Below are positions 44,113 to 54,159 of a DNA stretch of 64,000 bases, piece after piece (positions within the stretch are counted from its first letter, which is position 1; every line of letters starts with the position of its first letter). The notes beneath the pieces are model-generated. The model made no database searches, was not told the origin of the DNA, and was given only the letters and a program-made list of their open reading frames with translations. A program made the position numbers and the translations under genes. This DNA comes from Rhizobiaceae bacterium (GTDB lineage Bacteria > Pseudomonadota > Alphaproteobacteria > Rhizobiales > Rhizobiaceae), in the NCBI GenBank assembly GCA_019635795.1, contig JAHBYV010000009.1:62001-126000 (forward strand). The letters are read 5' to 3'.

Positions 44113-45045
44113 GTGACACCTTCAAGAAGAATATTGGCTGCCTTGGCGGCAATCAGTGCTTTGGCCCTTTCAGGTTGCAGTCAGAGCGCTGATGGACTCG
44201 GCGACGGCTTGAACTCCTCTGCGACATACAACGCTGTCCCCACCTCAAAAGAGGTCGCCCTCGCTAAATCAGGCACCAAATCTCTTGCCTATCGCGCTTC
44301 AGAGCAGGACCGGGAATGCCTTGCGCGGGCAATGTTTTTTGAAAGCAATCGCTCGAGCCGGGAAGGTCTGCTGGCCGTCGGTTCGGTGGTCATGAACAGG
44401 CTTCACTCCGGCAAATGGGGTAACGATATTTGTGGTGTTGTCGGCGCAGAGCGTCAGTTTGCGCCCGGTGTTCTGAGCCGGCCTATGAACTCGAAAGCTC
44501 TGCCGGACGTGATTGAAACTGCGGATGCCGTTTTGAAAGGCGAGCGCCACCCGAAAGTCCCACCTAACGTGATGTTCTTCCACACTGCGGGCAGGAAGTT
44601 TCCGTACAAAAACATGCACTACACCACCGTTGCGGGCGGCAATGCGTTCTACGAGAAGCGTGATCGTCGCCGAATGCAAAGGGAAGGCTCCCCCTCCGAT
44701 GCGTCTGTGATGATGGCTCAGGCGGAGCCACAAGCTGCGGCATCGACCATGACCGCTCTTGCGCCCCAAAGCTCGACCTTGCAGCAGGGCGAGATAATGC
44801 TGGCCATGAACATCAGCGCCGTTCCCACACCACGCCCTGGCACGGCTATGGACAACCCGCTTCCGGGCGTTACCGGCGCGAGCGATGCGGTGGATACGCA
44901 GCGCTATGGCAATGGCGGAACAATGGCCGCGGCCGAAATGCAGCCGGACTTTGACACGGCAAACGCTCCTGCGGCCGCTTTCACCGCCAGCCCCGAACAA
45001 GCAACAGCAATAGGCGCCATGCTCATTGCGCAGCGTTCTGATTGA
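44113..45045 (+). CDS. Lipoprotein with SleB-type cell wall hydrolase domain
   Basis: This is a 310-residue protein. From the GTG at 44113 it begins with a lipoprotein leader (RRILAALAAISALALSGCSQ, lipobox LSGC), so it is probably anchored to a membrane facing the periplasm. Residues about 70-185 form a Hydrolase_2 (SleB) domain with REGLLAVGSVVMNRLHSGKW and the acidic ARAMFFESN. Members cleave peptidoglycan glycan strands. The C-terminal 120 residues are Ala-rich and of low complexity. Longer upstream frames exist but spoil the leader; GAGGCG seven bases before the GTG supports this start. Confidence 0.85.
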   Translation: MTPSRRILAALAAISALALSGCSQSADGLGDGLNSSATYNAVPTSKEVALAKSGTKSLAYRASEQDRECLARAMFFESNRSSREGLLAVGSVVMNRLHSGKWGNDICGVVGAERQFAPGVLSRPMNSKALPDVIETADAVLKGERHPKVPPNVMFFHTAGRKFPYKNMHYTTVAGGNAFYEKRDRRRMQREGSPSDASVMMAQAEPQAAASTMTALAPQSSTLQQGEIMLAMNISAVPTPRPGTAMDNPLPGVTGASDAVDTQRYGNGGTMAAAEMQPDFDTANAPAAAFTASPEQATAIGAMLIAQRSD

Positions 45046-45090
45046 AACGCTGCTCTGTTCGCCTTGCGGCAATGATTCTATACCGACTTC

Positions 45091-45696
45091 ATGTCGAAGC
45101 GAATCGCCGGTCCTGAAATTGAACGCCTGATCCAGTTGCTGGCCAAAGTGCCTGGGCTGGGTCCTCGCTCGGCGCGCCGCGCCGCGCTTCATCTCATAAA
45201 GAAAAAAGACCAGCTTCTTGGTCCGCTTGCCGGTGCAATGGCCGAAGCGCACGCCAGGGTGCGCCTGTGCTCGGTATGCGGGAATGTGGACACGTCAGAT
45301 CCTTGCATGATCTGTACAGACCCGCGCCGCGATCCAGCGACCATCATCGTTGTCGAGGATGTTTCGGACCTGTGGGCGCTTGAGCGCGCGGGCGCTATGA
45401 ACGCTCGCTATCACGTTCTGGGCGGCGTGCTCTCTCCTCTCGACGGGATAGGACCCGATCAGCTCAACATCAAACCGCTTGTGGACAGAATAGCCGCTGG
45501 CGGCGTTGTCGAGGTCGTGTTGGCTGTGAATGCAACTGTCGAGGGCCAGACAACCGCACACTATCTCACCGACCAGCTTTCCGAGTCTGGCGTCAGGATC
45601 ACGCGACTTGCACATGGAGTGCCGGTAGGCGGGGAACTCGACTATCTGGACGAGGGAACGCTGACCGCCGCGCTTAAATCCAGAACTGCCTTTTGA
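45091..45696 (+). CDS. recR: Recombination mediator protein RecR
   Basis: This 201-residue protein works with RecF and RecO to load RecA on gaps. Visible are the helix-hairpin-helix [17 protein letters not shown], the four-cysteine zinc finger LCSVCGN and PCMIC (residues about 58-75), the Toprim domain starting [14 protein letters not shown] and the C-terminal [18 protein letters not shown]. Length is standard. Confidence 0.96.
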   Translation: MSKRIAGPEIERLIQLLAKVPGLGPRSARRAALHLIKKKDQLLGPLAGAMAEAHARVRLCSVCGNVDTSDPCMICTDPRRDPATIIVVEDVSDLWALERAGAMNARYHVLGGVLSPLDGIGPDQLNIKPLVDRIAAGGVVEVVLAVNATVEGQTTAHYLTDQLSESGVRITRLAHGVPVGGELDYLDEGTLTAALKSRTAF

Positions 45697-45703
45697 GGTC
45701 GCC

Positions 45704-46933
45704 ATGCTGCGTAGCGCGATTGTCGCATTCTTTCTTGCAATGACCGCCCTGCCCGCGCTCGCGCAATCGAATCTCGATGACCAGTTCCGCAACTGGCTGG
45801 AAAATGACGTGTGGCCGCAGGCAAAATCGGCAGGCATATCGCGCGGGACATTCCAAGGCGCTTTCAAAGATGTTCAGCCGAACCCGAAGCTGCCCGATAT
45901 CATTTTGCCCGGTGCGAAGCCTGAAACACCAAAGGCCCAGCATCAGGCTGAGTTCAACGCGCCATCCAGATACTTTGCGGAAAAGACGGTTGGTGCCGTG
46001 AGCGCGGGGGGCAGGTCACGGGCTAAACGTCTCGGAAAGCTTCTCGCTTCGATCGAAAAGCGGTATGGCGTACCGGCTGGAATCGTGCTGGCGATCTGGG
46101 GCCGGGAATCCGGTTTTGGCGCTGCCAAAATGCCCTATGACGCGTTTGAGGTGCTTGGCACAAAAGCCTGGCTTGCGCGCCGGAAGGATATGTTTCGTGC
46201 GGAATTGATTGCAGCCCTGCAACTTGTCGAAAAAGGCGTTGCCAGCAGGCAGGCAATGCGTTCCTCATGGGCAGGCGCGCTCGGCCAGCCGCAATTTCTT
46301 CCAACCTCGGTGCACAAACACGGCGTCGATTTTGACCGCGATGGCAAGATCGACATCTGGAAATCCGAACCTGACACGCTGGCTTCCATAGCCAAATATC
46401 TTGCCGACTATGGCTGGGAAGCGGGACGCGAGTGGGGCTACGAAGTCCGTCTCCCGCAAGACCTCTCCTGTGCGCTGGAAGGGCCGGATCAGGGACGCAA
46501 AATTTCCGATTGGATTTCGCTTGGCGTGTCGCGCGTAAGCGCAAAGCCATTTCCGGACAAGGAATTGGCGAAGGAAGGCTTTCTTCTGATGCCTGCGGGT
46601 CGCAACGGGCCGGCCTTTATCGTCAGCAGGAATTTCTATGTGCTGAAAGAATATAATGAGAGCGACCTGTACGCGCTTTTCATTGGACATGCCGCAGACC
46701 GGATTGCGGGAAGCGATAAAAGCTTTTCAGGCAAATGGGGCAAGGTGGACACGCTGTATCGTTCAGACATTGCGCAGATGCAGCGCAATCTGGAAGCTCA
46801 GGGATATGATGTTGGCGGAGCCGATGGGCTTCCGGGCTTCAAGACCCGCCGGTCAATTGGCAAGTGGCAGGAAAAGCAAGGCATGGCTGCAACCTGCTTC
46901 CCCTCGGCAGAGTTGGTGAAGCGGTTGCGCTAA
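45704..46933 (+). CDS. Lytic murein transglycosylase (MltB/SltB type) with peptidoglycan-binding domain
   Basis: This 409-residue protein has the signal peptide [20 protein letters not shown] (cleavage after ALA, residue 20). The catalytic domain shows the glutamate in [14 protein letters not shown] and the family block [16 protein letters not shown], followed by [18 protein letters not shown]-terminal PG_binding_1 domain (about 350-405, [16 protein letters not shown]) holds glycan. It cuts murein to 1,6-anhydro products, the kind of fragments the Yej importer and MurQ cluster could recycle. It follows recR by 7 bp. Confidence 0.93.
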   Translation: MLRSAIVAFFLAMTALPALAQSNLDDQFRNWLENDVWPQAKSAGISRGTFQGAFKDVQPNPKLPDIILPGAKPETPKAQHQAEFNAPSRYFAEKTVGAVSAGGRSRAKRLGKLLASIEKRYGVPAGIVLAIWGRESGFGAAKMPYDAFEVLGTKAWLARRKDMFRAELIAALQLVEKGVASRQAMRSSWAGALGQPQFLPTSVHKHGVDFDRDGKIDIWKSEPDTLASIAKYLADYGWEAGREWGYEVRLPQDLSCALEGPDQGRKISDWISLGVSRVSAKPFPDKELAKEGFLLMPAGRNGPAFIVSRNFYVLKEYNESDLYALFIGHAADRIAGSDKSFSGKWGKVDTLYRSDIAQMQRNLEAQGYDVGGADGLPGFKTRRSIGKWQEKQGMAATCFPSAELVKRLR

Positions 46934-47919
46934 ATCTCGTCGCGCACTTGCGCAATAATCGAATACGATCGCTTGCGCGCCTCATGATTAAATATCTGGG
47001 CCGTGATAATGAGTTCGTCGGCGCCTGTTCTCTGGATAAAATCACGCAGGCCCTGCCGCACCTTATCCGGCGAGCCAACGACGGCGCACGACAAGACGCT
47101 ATCCAGCATCGCCTTCGCCTGCAGATCAAGGCTCTCGGCATATCCGGCCAACGGCGGAGGAAGCTTGCCGGGCCGGCCCGACCGCAGGTTCACGAAGGAT
47201 TGCTGCTGAGACGTGAACAACAACTCCGCTTCTTCATCTGAGGGTGCGGCAACCACGTTCACGCCAAGCATTGCGTGCGGCTTTTGCAAATGATCCGACG
47301 GCTGGAACCGCTCGCGATACACATCAAGAGCCTCAGCCATCTGGGATGGCGCGAAGTGGGACGCGAACGCGTATGGCAGGCCAAGCAGCGCGGCAAGATG
47401 CGCGCCATAGGTTGAAGAACCCAATATCCATACCGGCACATTGCGCCCTTCCCCCGGCACCGCGCGCACACGTTGCCCCTCTGTCGCCGGCGCGAAGTAA
47501 TTGATGAGCTCTACAACATCTTGCGGAAAGTCGTTTGCCGCCGCTTCCAGATTGCGACGCAAGGCGCGGGCGGTCAGCATATCCGTGCCGGGCGCACGGC
47601 CAAGGCCCAGATCAATGCGCCCGGGAAAGAGAGCATCCAGCGTGCCGAACTGTTCGGCAACGACAAGCGGCGAATGGTTGGGCAACATGATGCCGCCTGC
47701 GCCAACGCGAATGGTTTTCGTTCCCGCTGCAACATGGCCGATTGCAACAGCAGTCGCTGCGCTGGCAATGCCCCGCATATTGTGATGCTCGGCCAACCAG
47801 TATCGGTTGAAGCCCAATGTTTCCGCATGTCTCGCAAGGTCGAGCGTGTTTGCAAGAGATTGCGCAACGTCGCTGCCTTCCGGCACTGGCGAGAGGTCGA
47901 GAACGGAAAACGGTATCAT
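46930..47919 (-). CDS. Luciferase-like flavin-dependent oxidoreductase (YhbW/MsnO8 type)
   Basis: This 329-residue TIM-barrel protein of the bacterial luciferase-like monooxygenase family has typical blocks [22 protein letters not shown] (about 41-50), [20 protein letters not shown] and [13 protein letters not shown]. The cofactor is probably reduced FMN or F420; the substrate is unknown. It overlaps the next gene upstream by 4 bp, so two related enzymes are co-translated. Its stop overlaps the transglycosylase stop on the other strand. Confidence 0.88.
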   Translation of the reverse strand: MIPFSVLDLSPVPEGSDVAQSLANTLDLARHAETLGFNRYWLAEHHNMRGIASAATAVAIGHVAAGTKTIRVGAGGIMLPNHSPLVVAEQFGTLDALFPGRIDLGLGRAPGTDMLTARALRRNLEAAANDFPQDVVELINYFAPATEGQRVRAVPGEGRNVPVWILGSSTYGAHLAALLGLPYAFASHFAPSQMAEALDVYRERFQPSDHLQKPHAMLGVNVVAAPSDEEAELLFTSQQQSFVNLRSGRPGKLPPPLAGYAESLDLQAKAMLDSVLSCAVVGSPDKVRQGLRDFIQRTGADELIITAQIFNHEARKRSYSIIAQVRDEI

Positions 47920-48953
47920 TTCTTCGGAATTTCCTTTCGAACGATGGGCGCAACCCTGGTGCCGAAAAGCTCGATGGCCTTCATCAATTTCGAATGCGGT
48001 AGCTCGCCAATCGCCATCTGGATCATGAAGCGGTCATTCCTGAACAAGCGGTGGGTCGCGATGATTTTCTCGGCCACCGCTTCAGGGTCCCCAACGAACA
48101 GATGTCCATCCGGCCCGATGCTGCGGTCGAAATGCGCCCGGTTCGTCGGCCCCCAGCCGCGCTCGCGCCCGATACGGTTCATGACTTCAGCCTGCGGTCC
48201 GTAGAAATCATCAGCAGCCTGCGCGGTCGTTTCGCCAACAAAGCCGTGAACATTAATACTGGTCGGCAGTTTCGACACATCATGACCGGCCCGTTGAGCG
48301 GCCTCTCTGTAAAGCTCGAAGAAGGGTGCGAAACGTGCCGGTTCCCCGCCTATGATCGCCAGCGCGAGCGGCAAGCCAAGTTGCGCAGCTCGGACAACGG
48401 ATTGCGGTGTGCCACCAACTGCAATCCATACAGGCAGGGGATTTTGCACCGGACGCGGATACACGCCACGATTATTAATCGGCGCCGTCAATCTGCTGCC
48501 GGACCAATTTACCCGCTCGCTTTCCCGGATACGCAACAGCAGGTCCAGCTTTTCGGCGAAAAGATCGTCGTAATCTTCCAGATTATAGCCAAAGAGCGGG
48601 AAGGACTCGATAAACGATCCTCTTCCAGCCATGATTTCAGCGCGACCATGGGACAGGAGGTCTAGCGTTGCAAATTGCTGGAACACCCGCACGGGATCAT
48701 CTGACGACAGAACCGTAACAGCGCTGGACAAACGAATGTTGCGGGTTCGCTGCGACGCAGCCGCCAGGGCTACGGCTGGCGCTGAGGCGGCATAATCCGG
48801 ACGGTGATGTTCACCCAGCCCGAATACGTCCAGCCCGACCTGATCGGCCAGCTCAATTTCCTCCATGAGATTGCTCAGCCGCTTTTCGGGGCTAACCGAA
48901 TCAGGACCGCTGGTCAGGCTGACATCAGCAAAGGTGTGAAGGCCGAGTTCCAT
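47916..48953 (-). CDS. Luciferase-like flavin-dependent oxidoreductase, second type
   Basis: This 345-residue protein is of the same superfamily but a different branch: it begins [16 protein letters not shown], has [19 protein letters not shown] (about 43-61), [20 protein letters not shown] and the flavin-site region [20 protein letters not shown]. It resembles LLM class oxidoreductases of unknown substrate. It is first of a two-gene unit with the gene at 46930-47919; the two may act together or on similar compounds. Confidence 0.88.
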   Translation of the reverse strand: MELGLHTFADVSLTSGPDSVSPEKRLSNLMEEIELADQVGLDVFGLGEHHRPDYAASAPAVALAAASQRTRNIRLSSAVTVLSSDDPVRVFQQFATLDLLSHGRAEIMAGRGSFIESFPLFGYNLEDYDDLFAEKLDLLLRIRESERVNWSGSRLTAPINNRGVYPRPVQNPLPVWIAVGGTPQSVVRAAQLGLPLALAIIGGEPARFAPFFELYREAAQRAGHDVSKLPTSINVHGFVGETTAQAADDFYGPQAEVMNRIGRERGWGPTNRAHFDRSIGPDGHLFVGDPEAVAEKIIATHRLFRNDRFMIQMAIGELPHSKLMKAIELFGTRVAPIVRKEIPKK

Positions 48954-49106
48954 ATGTCGTGCTCCCGTAGGTTTACCCTAGATAGAAACCCGGCGCGCCC
49001 GTTACCAGCGTCATTTTTCGAACAGTGCATCGCCCATTTTGGTGCAAAACTGTTCTGCACTTGCAACATGGCAGCTTTGCAATGCGAGAAACTGGACATT
49101 TTGGTC

Positions 49107-49134
49107 TTGAACTATCGTCCCCGGTGAGTATGTA
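49107..49134 (+). promoter_or_regulatory. Predicted promoter of the DUF6481 gene
   Basis: TTGAAC (49107-49112), 16 bases, then TATGTA (49129-49134) lie 33 bp before the TTG start. The 214-bp region upstream also serves the divergent oxidoreductase gene. Sequence-only prediction. Confidence 0.35.
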
Positions 49135-49167
49135 AGGCACGGAATTTCTTCTCAGGACGATCGAAAA

Positions 49168-49587
49168 TTGGCAATTTACAGGGACCTCTCGTTCATCGAG
49201 CGGCGCGATGCAGCCATAGCTGCGAAGCAGGCGCTTCTCGAAAAGTATAAATCCAAGCCTTCTGCTGACGATCCTCGCGTTCAGGCGCGGGCTGCGGAAC
49301 GGCGCGCTATTCTGGAAGCACGTCAGAAGCGTGAAGCCGAAAAGGCTCGGCTGAAGGCTGAACGTCTCGCGCGCGAAGCAGAAGAAAAGGCTCGCCGTGA
49401 GGCTGAGGAAGAGGCAGCGAGGCTGAAAGCCGAGGCTGAAGCAGCAGAGCTGGCTCGGATTCAGGCGGAAGAAGAAGAAGAGCGGCTTGCTGCTGCACTT
49501 CAGCTTGAAGCGGCACAAAAGGCCAAGCGCGATGCTCGCTATGCAGCGCGCAAGGCTCGCGGTCGCCGCGCTCCTCCCGGACGCTGA
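49168..49587 (+). CDS. DUF6481 family charged coiled-coil protein
   Basis: This 139-residue protein of unknown function is conserved in rhizobia. The N-terminus (YRDLSFIERRDAAIAAKQAL) matches the DUF6481 pattern. Residues about 45-125 are a nearly uninterrupted run of Ala, Glu, Lys and Arg, expected to form one long helix or coiled coil. The C-terminus is basic (ARKARGRRAPPGR) and could bind nucleic acid or ribosomes. The start is a TTG at 49168 with AGGA about ten bases upstream. There are no membrane segments or known catalytic motifs. Confidence 0.8.
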   Translation: MAIYRDLSFIERRDAAIAAKQALLEKYKSKPSADDPRVQARAAERRAILEARQKREAEKARLKAERLAREAEEKARREAEEEAARLKAEAEAAELARIQAEEEEERLAAALQLEAAQKAKRDARYAARKARGRRAPPGR

Positions 49588-49651
49588 CACTCAATACTAA
49601 ACGAATGTACCGCCGTGGCCCAACGCCGCGGCGGTTAATTGCGTTTTGCGA

Positions 49652-49966
49652 TCAGCTTGCCAGCTTCAAGCCGATGATGCCCGCAACGATCAGGCCGATG
49701 CTTGCAACGCGCATCGCCGTTGCCGGTTCACCAAGGAGCGCAACACCCAGTATCGCTGTGCCCACGGCACCAATGCCGGTCCACACCGCATAGCCAGTGC
49801 CAACCGGCAATGTTTTAAGTGCCAGCCCCAGCAACACGATACTCGCCAACATGCTGCAGGCAGTCCAGACAGTTGGCCAAAGACGCGTGAAGCCATCGGT
49901 GTATTTCAGGCCGATCGCCCAACCGATTTCAAACAATCCTGCAATGAGAAGATAAATCCAGGCCAA
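49652..49966 (-). CDS. sugE: Small multidrug resistance family guanidinium exporter
   Basis: This 104-residue four-helix membrane protein of the SMR family is of the SugE/Gdx type, which exports guanidinium in exchange for protons. It shows the central glutamate in [20 protein letters not shown] (about E12), [20 protein letters not shown] and a short C-terminus [15 protein letters not shown] place the start at a TTG (49966, MAWIYLL) because GGAGGG lies four bases upstream; an ATG at 49978 would put that site inside the coding sequence. The guanidine-II riboswitch at 49985-50030 is directly upstream, which supports the guanidinium role. Confidence 0.92.
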   Translation of the reverse strand: MAWIYLLIAGLFEIGWAIGLKYTDGFTRLWPTVWTACSMLASIVLLGLALKTLPVGTGYAVWTGIGAVGTAILGVALLGEPATAMRVASIGLIVAGIIGLKLAS

Positions 49967-49984
49967 GTGACCCTCCATTGTGAT

Positions 49985-50030
49985 GGCGGGTCGTCCCGTC
50001 GTGACTATGCCAAGGCAGGGCCGTCCCTGC
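49985..50030 (-). promoter_or_regulatory. Guanidine-II (mini-ykkC) riboswitch controlling sugE
   Basis: On the minus strand two hairpins with ACGR tetraloops follow each other. The first is gcaggg-ACGG-ccctgc (50030-50015, six perfect pairs). The second is gacggg-ACGA-cccgcc (50000-49985, four core pairs closed by a further G-C after one mismatch). A 14-base linker separates them. The second hairpin lies 8 bases from the ribosome-binding site GGAGGG (49976-49971). This double hairpin is the hallmark of the guanidine-II class, whose members switch on SMR exporters when guanidinium binds. Confidence 0.9.
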
Positions 50031-50077
50031 ATCCAACATTTAGCGCCTCAGAGAGCCGGTTTCAACCGTACTCAGGC

Positions 50078-51325
50078 TCAGTTCTCATCCACGACACGCA
50101 ACCGCAGCGAACCATTCGGCGACTCGACGGAGCGCGACCGCGCAGGCGAGCTATCACTTTCGTCCGGCAACTGTTGGCCATCCGCGCCAAACTCCAGCGC
50201 CTCAATCTTTTGCCCGCGCTTTGTCAGCTTGTTCGAGGAAACAAGTATTTCGTCGATATCCCGCGCGGCCTGTCCGAAATGTGTCTGGAGCTTGCGGACA
50301 CGTTCATCCAGACGAGATACGTCTTCCATCAGGCGCAGGACCTCGCCTTGAATCAGATGTGCCTGTTCGCGCATTCGCGCATCTTTGAGAATTGACTGAA
50401 TGACCTGTATCGAAAGCATAAGCAGCGAGGGCGAAACAATGACGACACGCGCGCGGTGCGCCCGTTGGACCAACGCTTCAAAGTTTTCATGAATCTCCGC
50501 AAATATCGACTCGGACGGCACAAACATGAATGCCGTATCCTGCGTTTCGCCCCTTAGCAGATATTTCTCCGCAATATCCCGAATGTGGACCTCGACATCC
50601 CGCCGGAACGCCTGCATCGCCTGACGTTGCATGTCTGCACCCTCGGCAGCCCGGATTGCATTCCACGCCTCAAGCGGGAACTTGGCGTCGATCACCAGCG
50701 AAGGCGAGCCGTTCGGCATCTTGACCAGGCAGTCCGGCCGGCTTCCATTGCTAAGGGTCGGCTGAAACTGGTAAGCGCCTGTCGGCAACCCGTCTGCCAC
50801 AATGGCTTCCATTCGCGATTGGCCGAACGCACCACGCGTTTGCTTGTTCGACAGGATCGCCTGCAACTGCACAACCTGCCCGGCAAGCGATTGAATATTG
50901 TTCTGCGCCGTATCAATGACAGCGAGCCGCTCCTGCAGCTTTGCAAGGTTTTCGTGGGTTGAGCGCGTTTGTTCGGCCATCGTTTGCCCGAGCCGACCAG
51001 TCATGGCGTCGAGGCGCTGGCTGAGTGATTGGGTAAGTTCGGCCTGCCTTGCGCCAAAGACTTCTGCCACCGTGCCAAGCCTGCCCTGCATTTCGGCCTG
51101 CGCCTGCAAAATTCCCGCCATGCGGCTTTCCATGTCTCTTGCGTGCTCGGCCGCTTGCGCGGCTGCCTCCGCCCGGGCCCGCGCCGACCGCCAAAGCCCC
51201 GCACAAAGCAACAGCAGAAGGGCAACAAAAGCCAGGCCCGCCACGAACAGGACCTGCCCAAGCGTAAGCAGGGAGGAACCAATCTGGATAACAGGCAGGG
51301 AAAGAATGTCTGACACTTCATTCAT
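50078..51325 (-). CDS. rmuC: DNA recombination protein RmuC
   Basis: This 415-residue protein has an N-terminal membrane segment (LGQVLFVAGLAFVALLLLLCAG, about 22-43), a coiled coil (about 50-160) and the RmuC nuclease-like domain with GAFGQSRMEAIVADGLP, LVIDAKFPLEAWNAI and AFMFVPSESIFAEIHEN. RmuC limits DNA inversion and repeat recombination in Escherichia coli. The gene reads toward sugE, but a separate riboswitch leader lies between them. It is divergent from def. Confidence 0.94.
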   Translation of the reverse strand: MNEVSDILSLPVIQIGSSLLTLGQVLFVAGLAFVALLLLLCAGLWRSARARAEAAAQAAEHARDMESRMAGILQAQAEMQGRLGTVAEVFGARQAELTQSLSQRLDAMTGRLGQTMAEQTRSTHENLAKLQERLAVIDTAQNNIQSLAGQVVQLQAILSNKQTRGAFGQSRMEAIVADGLPTGAYQFQPTLSNGSRPDCLVKMPNGSPSLVIDAKFPLEAWNAIRAAEGADMQRQAMQAFRRDVEVHIRDIAEKYLLRGETQDTAFMFVPSESIFAEIHENFEALVQRAHRARVVIVSPSLLMLSIQVIQSILKDARMREQAHLIQGEVLRLMEDVSRLDERVRKLQTHFGQAARDIDEILVSSNKLTKRGQKIEALEFGADGQQLPDESDSSPARSRSVESPNGSLRLRVVDEN

Positions 51326-51427
51326 GCGTTCAGCATAGACGATTCGAAATGCAATACCAGATCAAACCATGAACATTTCACGCGCAGACCTGTTGACGCT
51401 GGCCTTGTCAGGTCTTAGTTGAAGCGC

Positions 51428-51949
51428 ATGTCGATCAAGCCGCTTGTAATTCTTCCCGATCCGCTCTTGCGCCAGGTTTCCGAACCCGTGGCGAATATAG
51501 ATTCGCGCATCAAGGATCTGGCGCGCGATATGTTCGAGACAATGTATGATGCGCCCGGCATCGGGCTTGCGGCGATTCAGGTGGGCGTGCCGCTTCGGCT
51601 GCTTGTGATCGACCTTGCAAGGGAAGATGAACCCAAGCAGCCGCAAGTGTTCATCAACCCGCAGATTGTCGAATCGTCAGATGAACGGTCTGTCTATGAG
51701 GAAGGGTGCCTCTCCATTCCCGACTATTATGCGGAGGTGGAGCGACCGGCGAATGTGCGCGTCCAGTTCATCGATGGAAACGGGAAGGATCAGGAGATCC
51801 TCGCTGATGGTTTGCTGGCGACCTGCCTGCAACACGAAATCGACCATTTGAACGGGGTGCTGTTTATCGACCACATTTCCAAGCTCAAGCGCGATATGGT
51901 GGTGAAGAAGTTCAAGAAGCTCGCGCGGGACCGCGCCCCGGCGGTCTGA
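51428..51949 (+). CDS. def: Peptide deformylase
   Basis: This 173-residue metalloenzyme removes the formyl group from nascent proteins. All three motifs are present: [18 protein letters not shown] with the metal cysteine, and QHEIDHLNG with two histidines and the catalytic glutamate. The ATG at 51428 gives the usual start [16 protein letters not shown]; an in-frame TTG three codons earlier is less likely. fmt follows 13 bp later, the standard pairing. Confidence 0.96.
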   Translation: MSIKPLVILPDPLLRQVSEPVANIDSRIKDLARDMFETMYDAPGIGLAAIQVGVPLRLLVIDLAREDEPKQPQVFINPQIVESSDERSVYEEGCLSIPDYYAEVERPANVRVQFIDGNGKDQEILADGLLATCLQHEIDHLNGVLFIDHISKLKRDMVVKKFKKLARDRAPAV

Positions 51950-51962
51950 CGAAAGAGCGCCA

Positions 51963-52892
51963 ATGCCTTTGCGCATAATCTTTATGGGAACGCCGGATTT
52001 TTCCGTACCCACCTTGCGGGCATTGGCCCAGGCGGGTCATGAAATCGTTGCAGCTTACACACAGCCGCCGCGACCCGCAGGCAGGCGAGGGCTCGAAACC
52101 GTTCCTTCTCCAGTTCAGGCCGAGGCCGAACGCATGGGCATTCCTGTTCGTTCGCCGCTGACACTCAAGGATGCAGCCGGCCAGGAAACGTTCAGGGCGC
52201 TGGGCGCAGATGTTGCTGTGGTTGTGGCTTACGGGCTGCTGCTGCCGGAAGCAATTTTGAATGGAACACGTCTTGGCTGCTTTAATGGCCACGCTTCCTT
52301 GTTGCCGCGCTGGCGCGGTGCCGCCCCCATTCAGCGCGCCATCATGGCTGGTGATCGGGAAACCGGCATAATGGTTATGAAGATGGAGCGCGGCCTCGAC
52401 ACTGGTCCCGTCGCGCTTGAGGCGCGCGTCGAGATCGGTTCCGACATGACCGCCGGTGAGTTACACGACAGGCTGATGACGGTTGGCGCGGACCTTATGG
52501 TTCAAGCTATGGCGCAGCTTGAGAACAACGCCATTGTGCTGACGCCCCAGTCTCAGGACGGCGTTTTGTATGCACACAAGATCGAAAAGGCCGAAACGCG
52601 CATCGACTGGTCCAGACCGGCTGATGAGGTTCACAATCACATTCGTGGATTGTCGCCCTTCCCGGGAAGCTGGTACGAATTTGGTCCAAAAGCTGAGCGC
52701 GTGAAAGTTCTTCGCTCAACACACGGCATTGGCAATGGCGCGCCGGGAACGGTGCTTGATGAAAACCTCACGATCGCATGTGGGAACGGTGCGGTTCGGT
52801 TGGTCGAAGTACAACGAGCGGGAGGAAAGCCCCTGCCTGCGCAGGAATTTCTGCGTGGGGCAAAAATTGAAAAAGGAATGATCTTTCAATGA
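51963..52892 (+). CDS. fmt: Methionyl-tRNA formyltransferase
   Basis: This 309-residue enzyme formylates initiator Met-tRNA with 10-formyltetrahydrofolate. It begins [19 protein letters not shown]. The catalytic Asn/His pair is in [18 protein letters not shown] and the aspartate in [14 protein letters not shown]. The C-terminal tRNA-binding domain carries INGLSPFPG-like [12 protein letters not shown]. It partly overlaps the acetyltransferase gene (4 bp). Confidence 0.96.
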   Translation: MPLRIIFMGTPDFSVPTLRALAQAGHEIVAAYTQPPRPAGRRGLETVPSPVQAEAERMGIPVRSPLTLKDAAGQETFRALGADVAVVVAYGLLLPEAILNGTRLGCFNGHASLLPRWRGAAPIQRAIMAGDRETGIMVMKMERGLDTGPVALEARVEIGSDMTAGELHDRLMTVGADLMVQAMAQLENNAIVLTPQSQDGVLYAHKIEKAETRIDWSRPADEVHNHIRGLSPFPGSWYEFGPKAERVKVLRSTHGIGNGAPGTVLDENLTIACGNGAVRLVEVQRAGGKPLPAQEFLRGAKIEKGMIFQ

Positions 52893-53398
52893 GCATGATG
52901 TCGATTCGCTCCGCAACGTCGCGAGACCGTGACGCTATTCGTCAGGTTGAAGAACACGCATTTGGTCAGGCCACAGAGGCTGGTCTGGTCGATGCACTGG
53001 TCGCTAACGCGGACTGCGTGCTGGAACTTGTTGCTGTAGAAGAAGGCGTGGTCGTCGGTCACATTCTGTTCTCGCGCCTGCATGTTGAGAACGGCGGCGT
53101 TCGCACCCCGGCCGTAGCGCTTGCACCATTGGCCGTTGAGCCTTCATTTCATGGAACGGGCATTGGTGGAGCGCTGGTGCGTGAGGCTCATTTGCGCTTG
53201 AAGGCAGCAGGCGAAAGCCTATCCATCGTGCTCGGCGAGCCCGACTATTATGGCCGCTTTGGCTACAGCCACGCACGGGCGGCAGGTTTTGAAAGCGAAT
53301 ATCAGTGCGAGGCCCTGCAAGCTCTCGCATGGGGCGATGCGCCGGAACAAGGCAAGCTGATTTACGCTGAGCCGTTCGGGTCGCAGATCGCAGCCTGA
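52889..53398 (+). CDS. GNAT family N-acetyltransferase
   Basis: This 169-residue protein carries the GNAT acetyl-CoA motif in [20 protein letters not shown] (about 83-102) and a [16 protein letters not shown] segment typical of YhbS-like acetyltransferases. It overlaps fmt by 4 bp and precedes truA by 4 bp, so it belongs to the def-fmt-truA operon. The substrate is unknown. Confidence 0.9.
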   Translation: MSMMSIRSATSRDRDAIRQVEEHAFGQATEAGLVDALVANADCVLELVAVEEGVVVGHILFSRLHVENGGVRTPAVALAPLAVEPSFHGTGIGGALVREAHLRLKAAGESLSIVLGEPDYYGRFGYSHARAAGFESEYQCEALQALAWGDAPEQGKLIYAEPFGSQIAA

Positions 53399-53402
53399 TC
53401 CC

Positions 53403-54152
53403 GTGTTCCGCTATCGAATCGATATTGAGTATGACGGTTTTGCCTACGCCGGATGGCAAAGGCAGGCGGACCAGCACACCGTCCAGGCCGCGATTGAGCA
53501 GGCGGTGCAGGCCTTTTCCGGCGAGCAATGTTCCCTGCGAGGTGCGGGTCGCACAGACGCGGGCGTTCACGCCACCGGTCAGGTCGCCCATCTCGACCTC
53601 TCACGCGAGTGGAAGGCCGACAAGGTGCGAGATGCAATCAATGCACATCTGCGGCTGCGAGGCGAACGTGTCTCCATTCTGGCCGCAAGCGCGGTCGGAC
53701 CGGACTTTGACGCGCGATTTTCCGCGCGCTCCAGACATTACATCTACCGCATTCTGAACAGACGGTCCCCGCCAGCGCTCGAACTCGGCAAAGTGTGGTG
53801 GGTGCCGAAGAGCCTTGATCCAGAGGCTATGCACGAAGCCGCACAACCTTTGCTTGGCAAGCACGACTTTACAACCTTTCGGTCCGCACAATGCCAGGCC
53901 AACAGCCCGTTGCGCACGCTCGACCGGCTGGACGTTATTCGGACAGGCGATCTGATCGAAATTCACGCCTCAGCGCGGTCATTTCTTCACAATCAGGTTC
54001 GCTCAATGGTGGGCTCGCTCAAGCGCGTTGGCGAAGGCGGCTGGCCGGTGGATGGCGTGAAAATGGCGCTGGAAGCTTGCGACCGTTCAGCCTGTGCAGG
54101 CATTGCACCGCCGGAGGGTCTGTATCTCGTTCGCGTCGATTACGACGACTGA
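53403..54152 (+). CDS. truA: tRNA pseudouridine(38-40) synthase
   Basis: This 249-residue enzyme isomerises uridines 38-40 in the anticodon arm. The catalytic aspartate is in [19 protein letters not shown] (near residue 52). Other blocks are [34 protein letters not shown] and the C-terminal [11 protein letters not shown]. The start is a GTG at 53403. It is last in the def operon and converges on the membrane-protein gene (7-bp gap). Confidence 0.95.
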   Translation: MFRYRIDIEYDGFAYAGWQRQADQHTVQAAIEQAVQAFSGEQCSLRGAGRTDAGVHATGQVAHLDLSREWKADKVRDAINAHLRLRGERVSILAASAVGPDFDARFSARSRHYIYRILNRRSPPALELGKVWWVPKSLDPEAMHEAAQPLLGKHDFTTFRSAQCQANSPLRTLDRLDVIRTGDLIEIHASARSFLHNQVRSMVGSLKRVGEGGWPVDGVKMALEACDRSACAGIAPPEGLYLVRVDYDD

Positions 54153-54159
54153 CCTTCGG

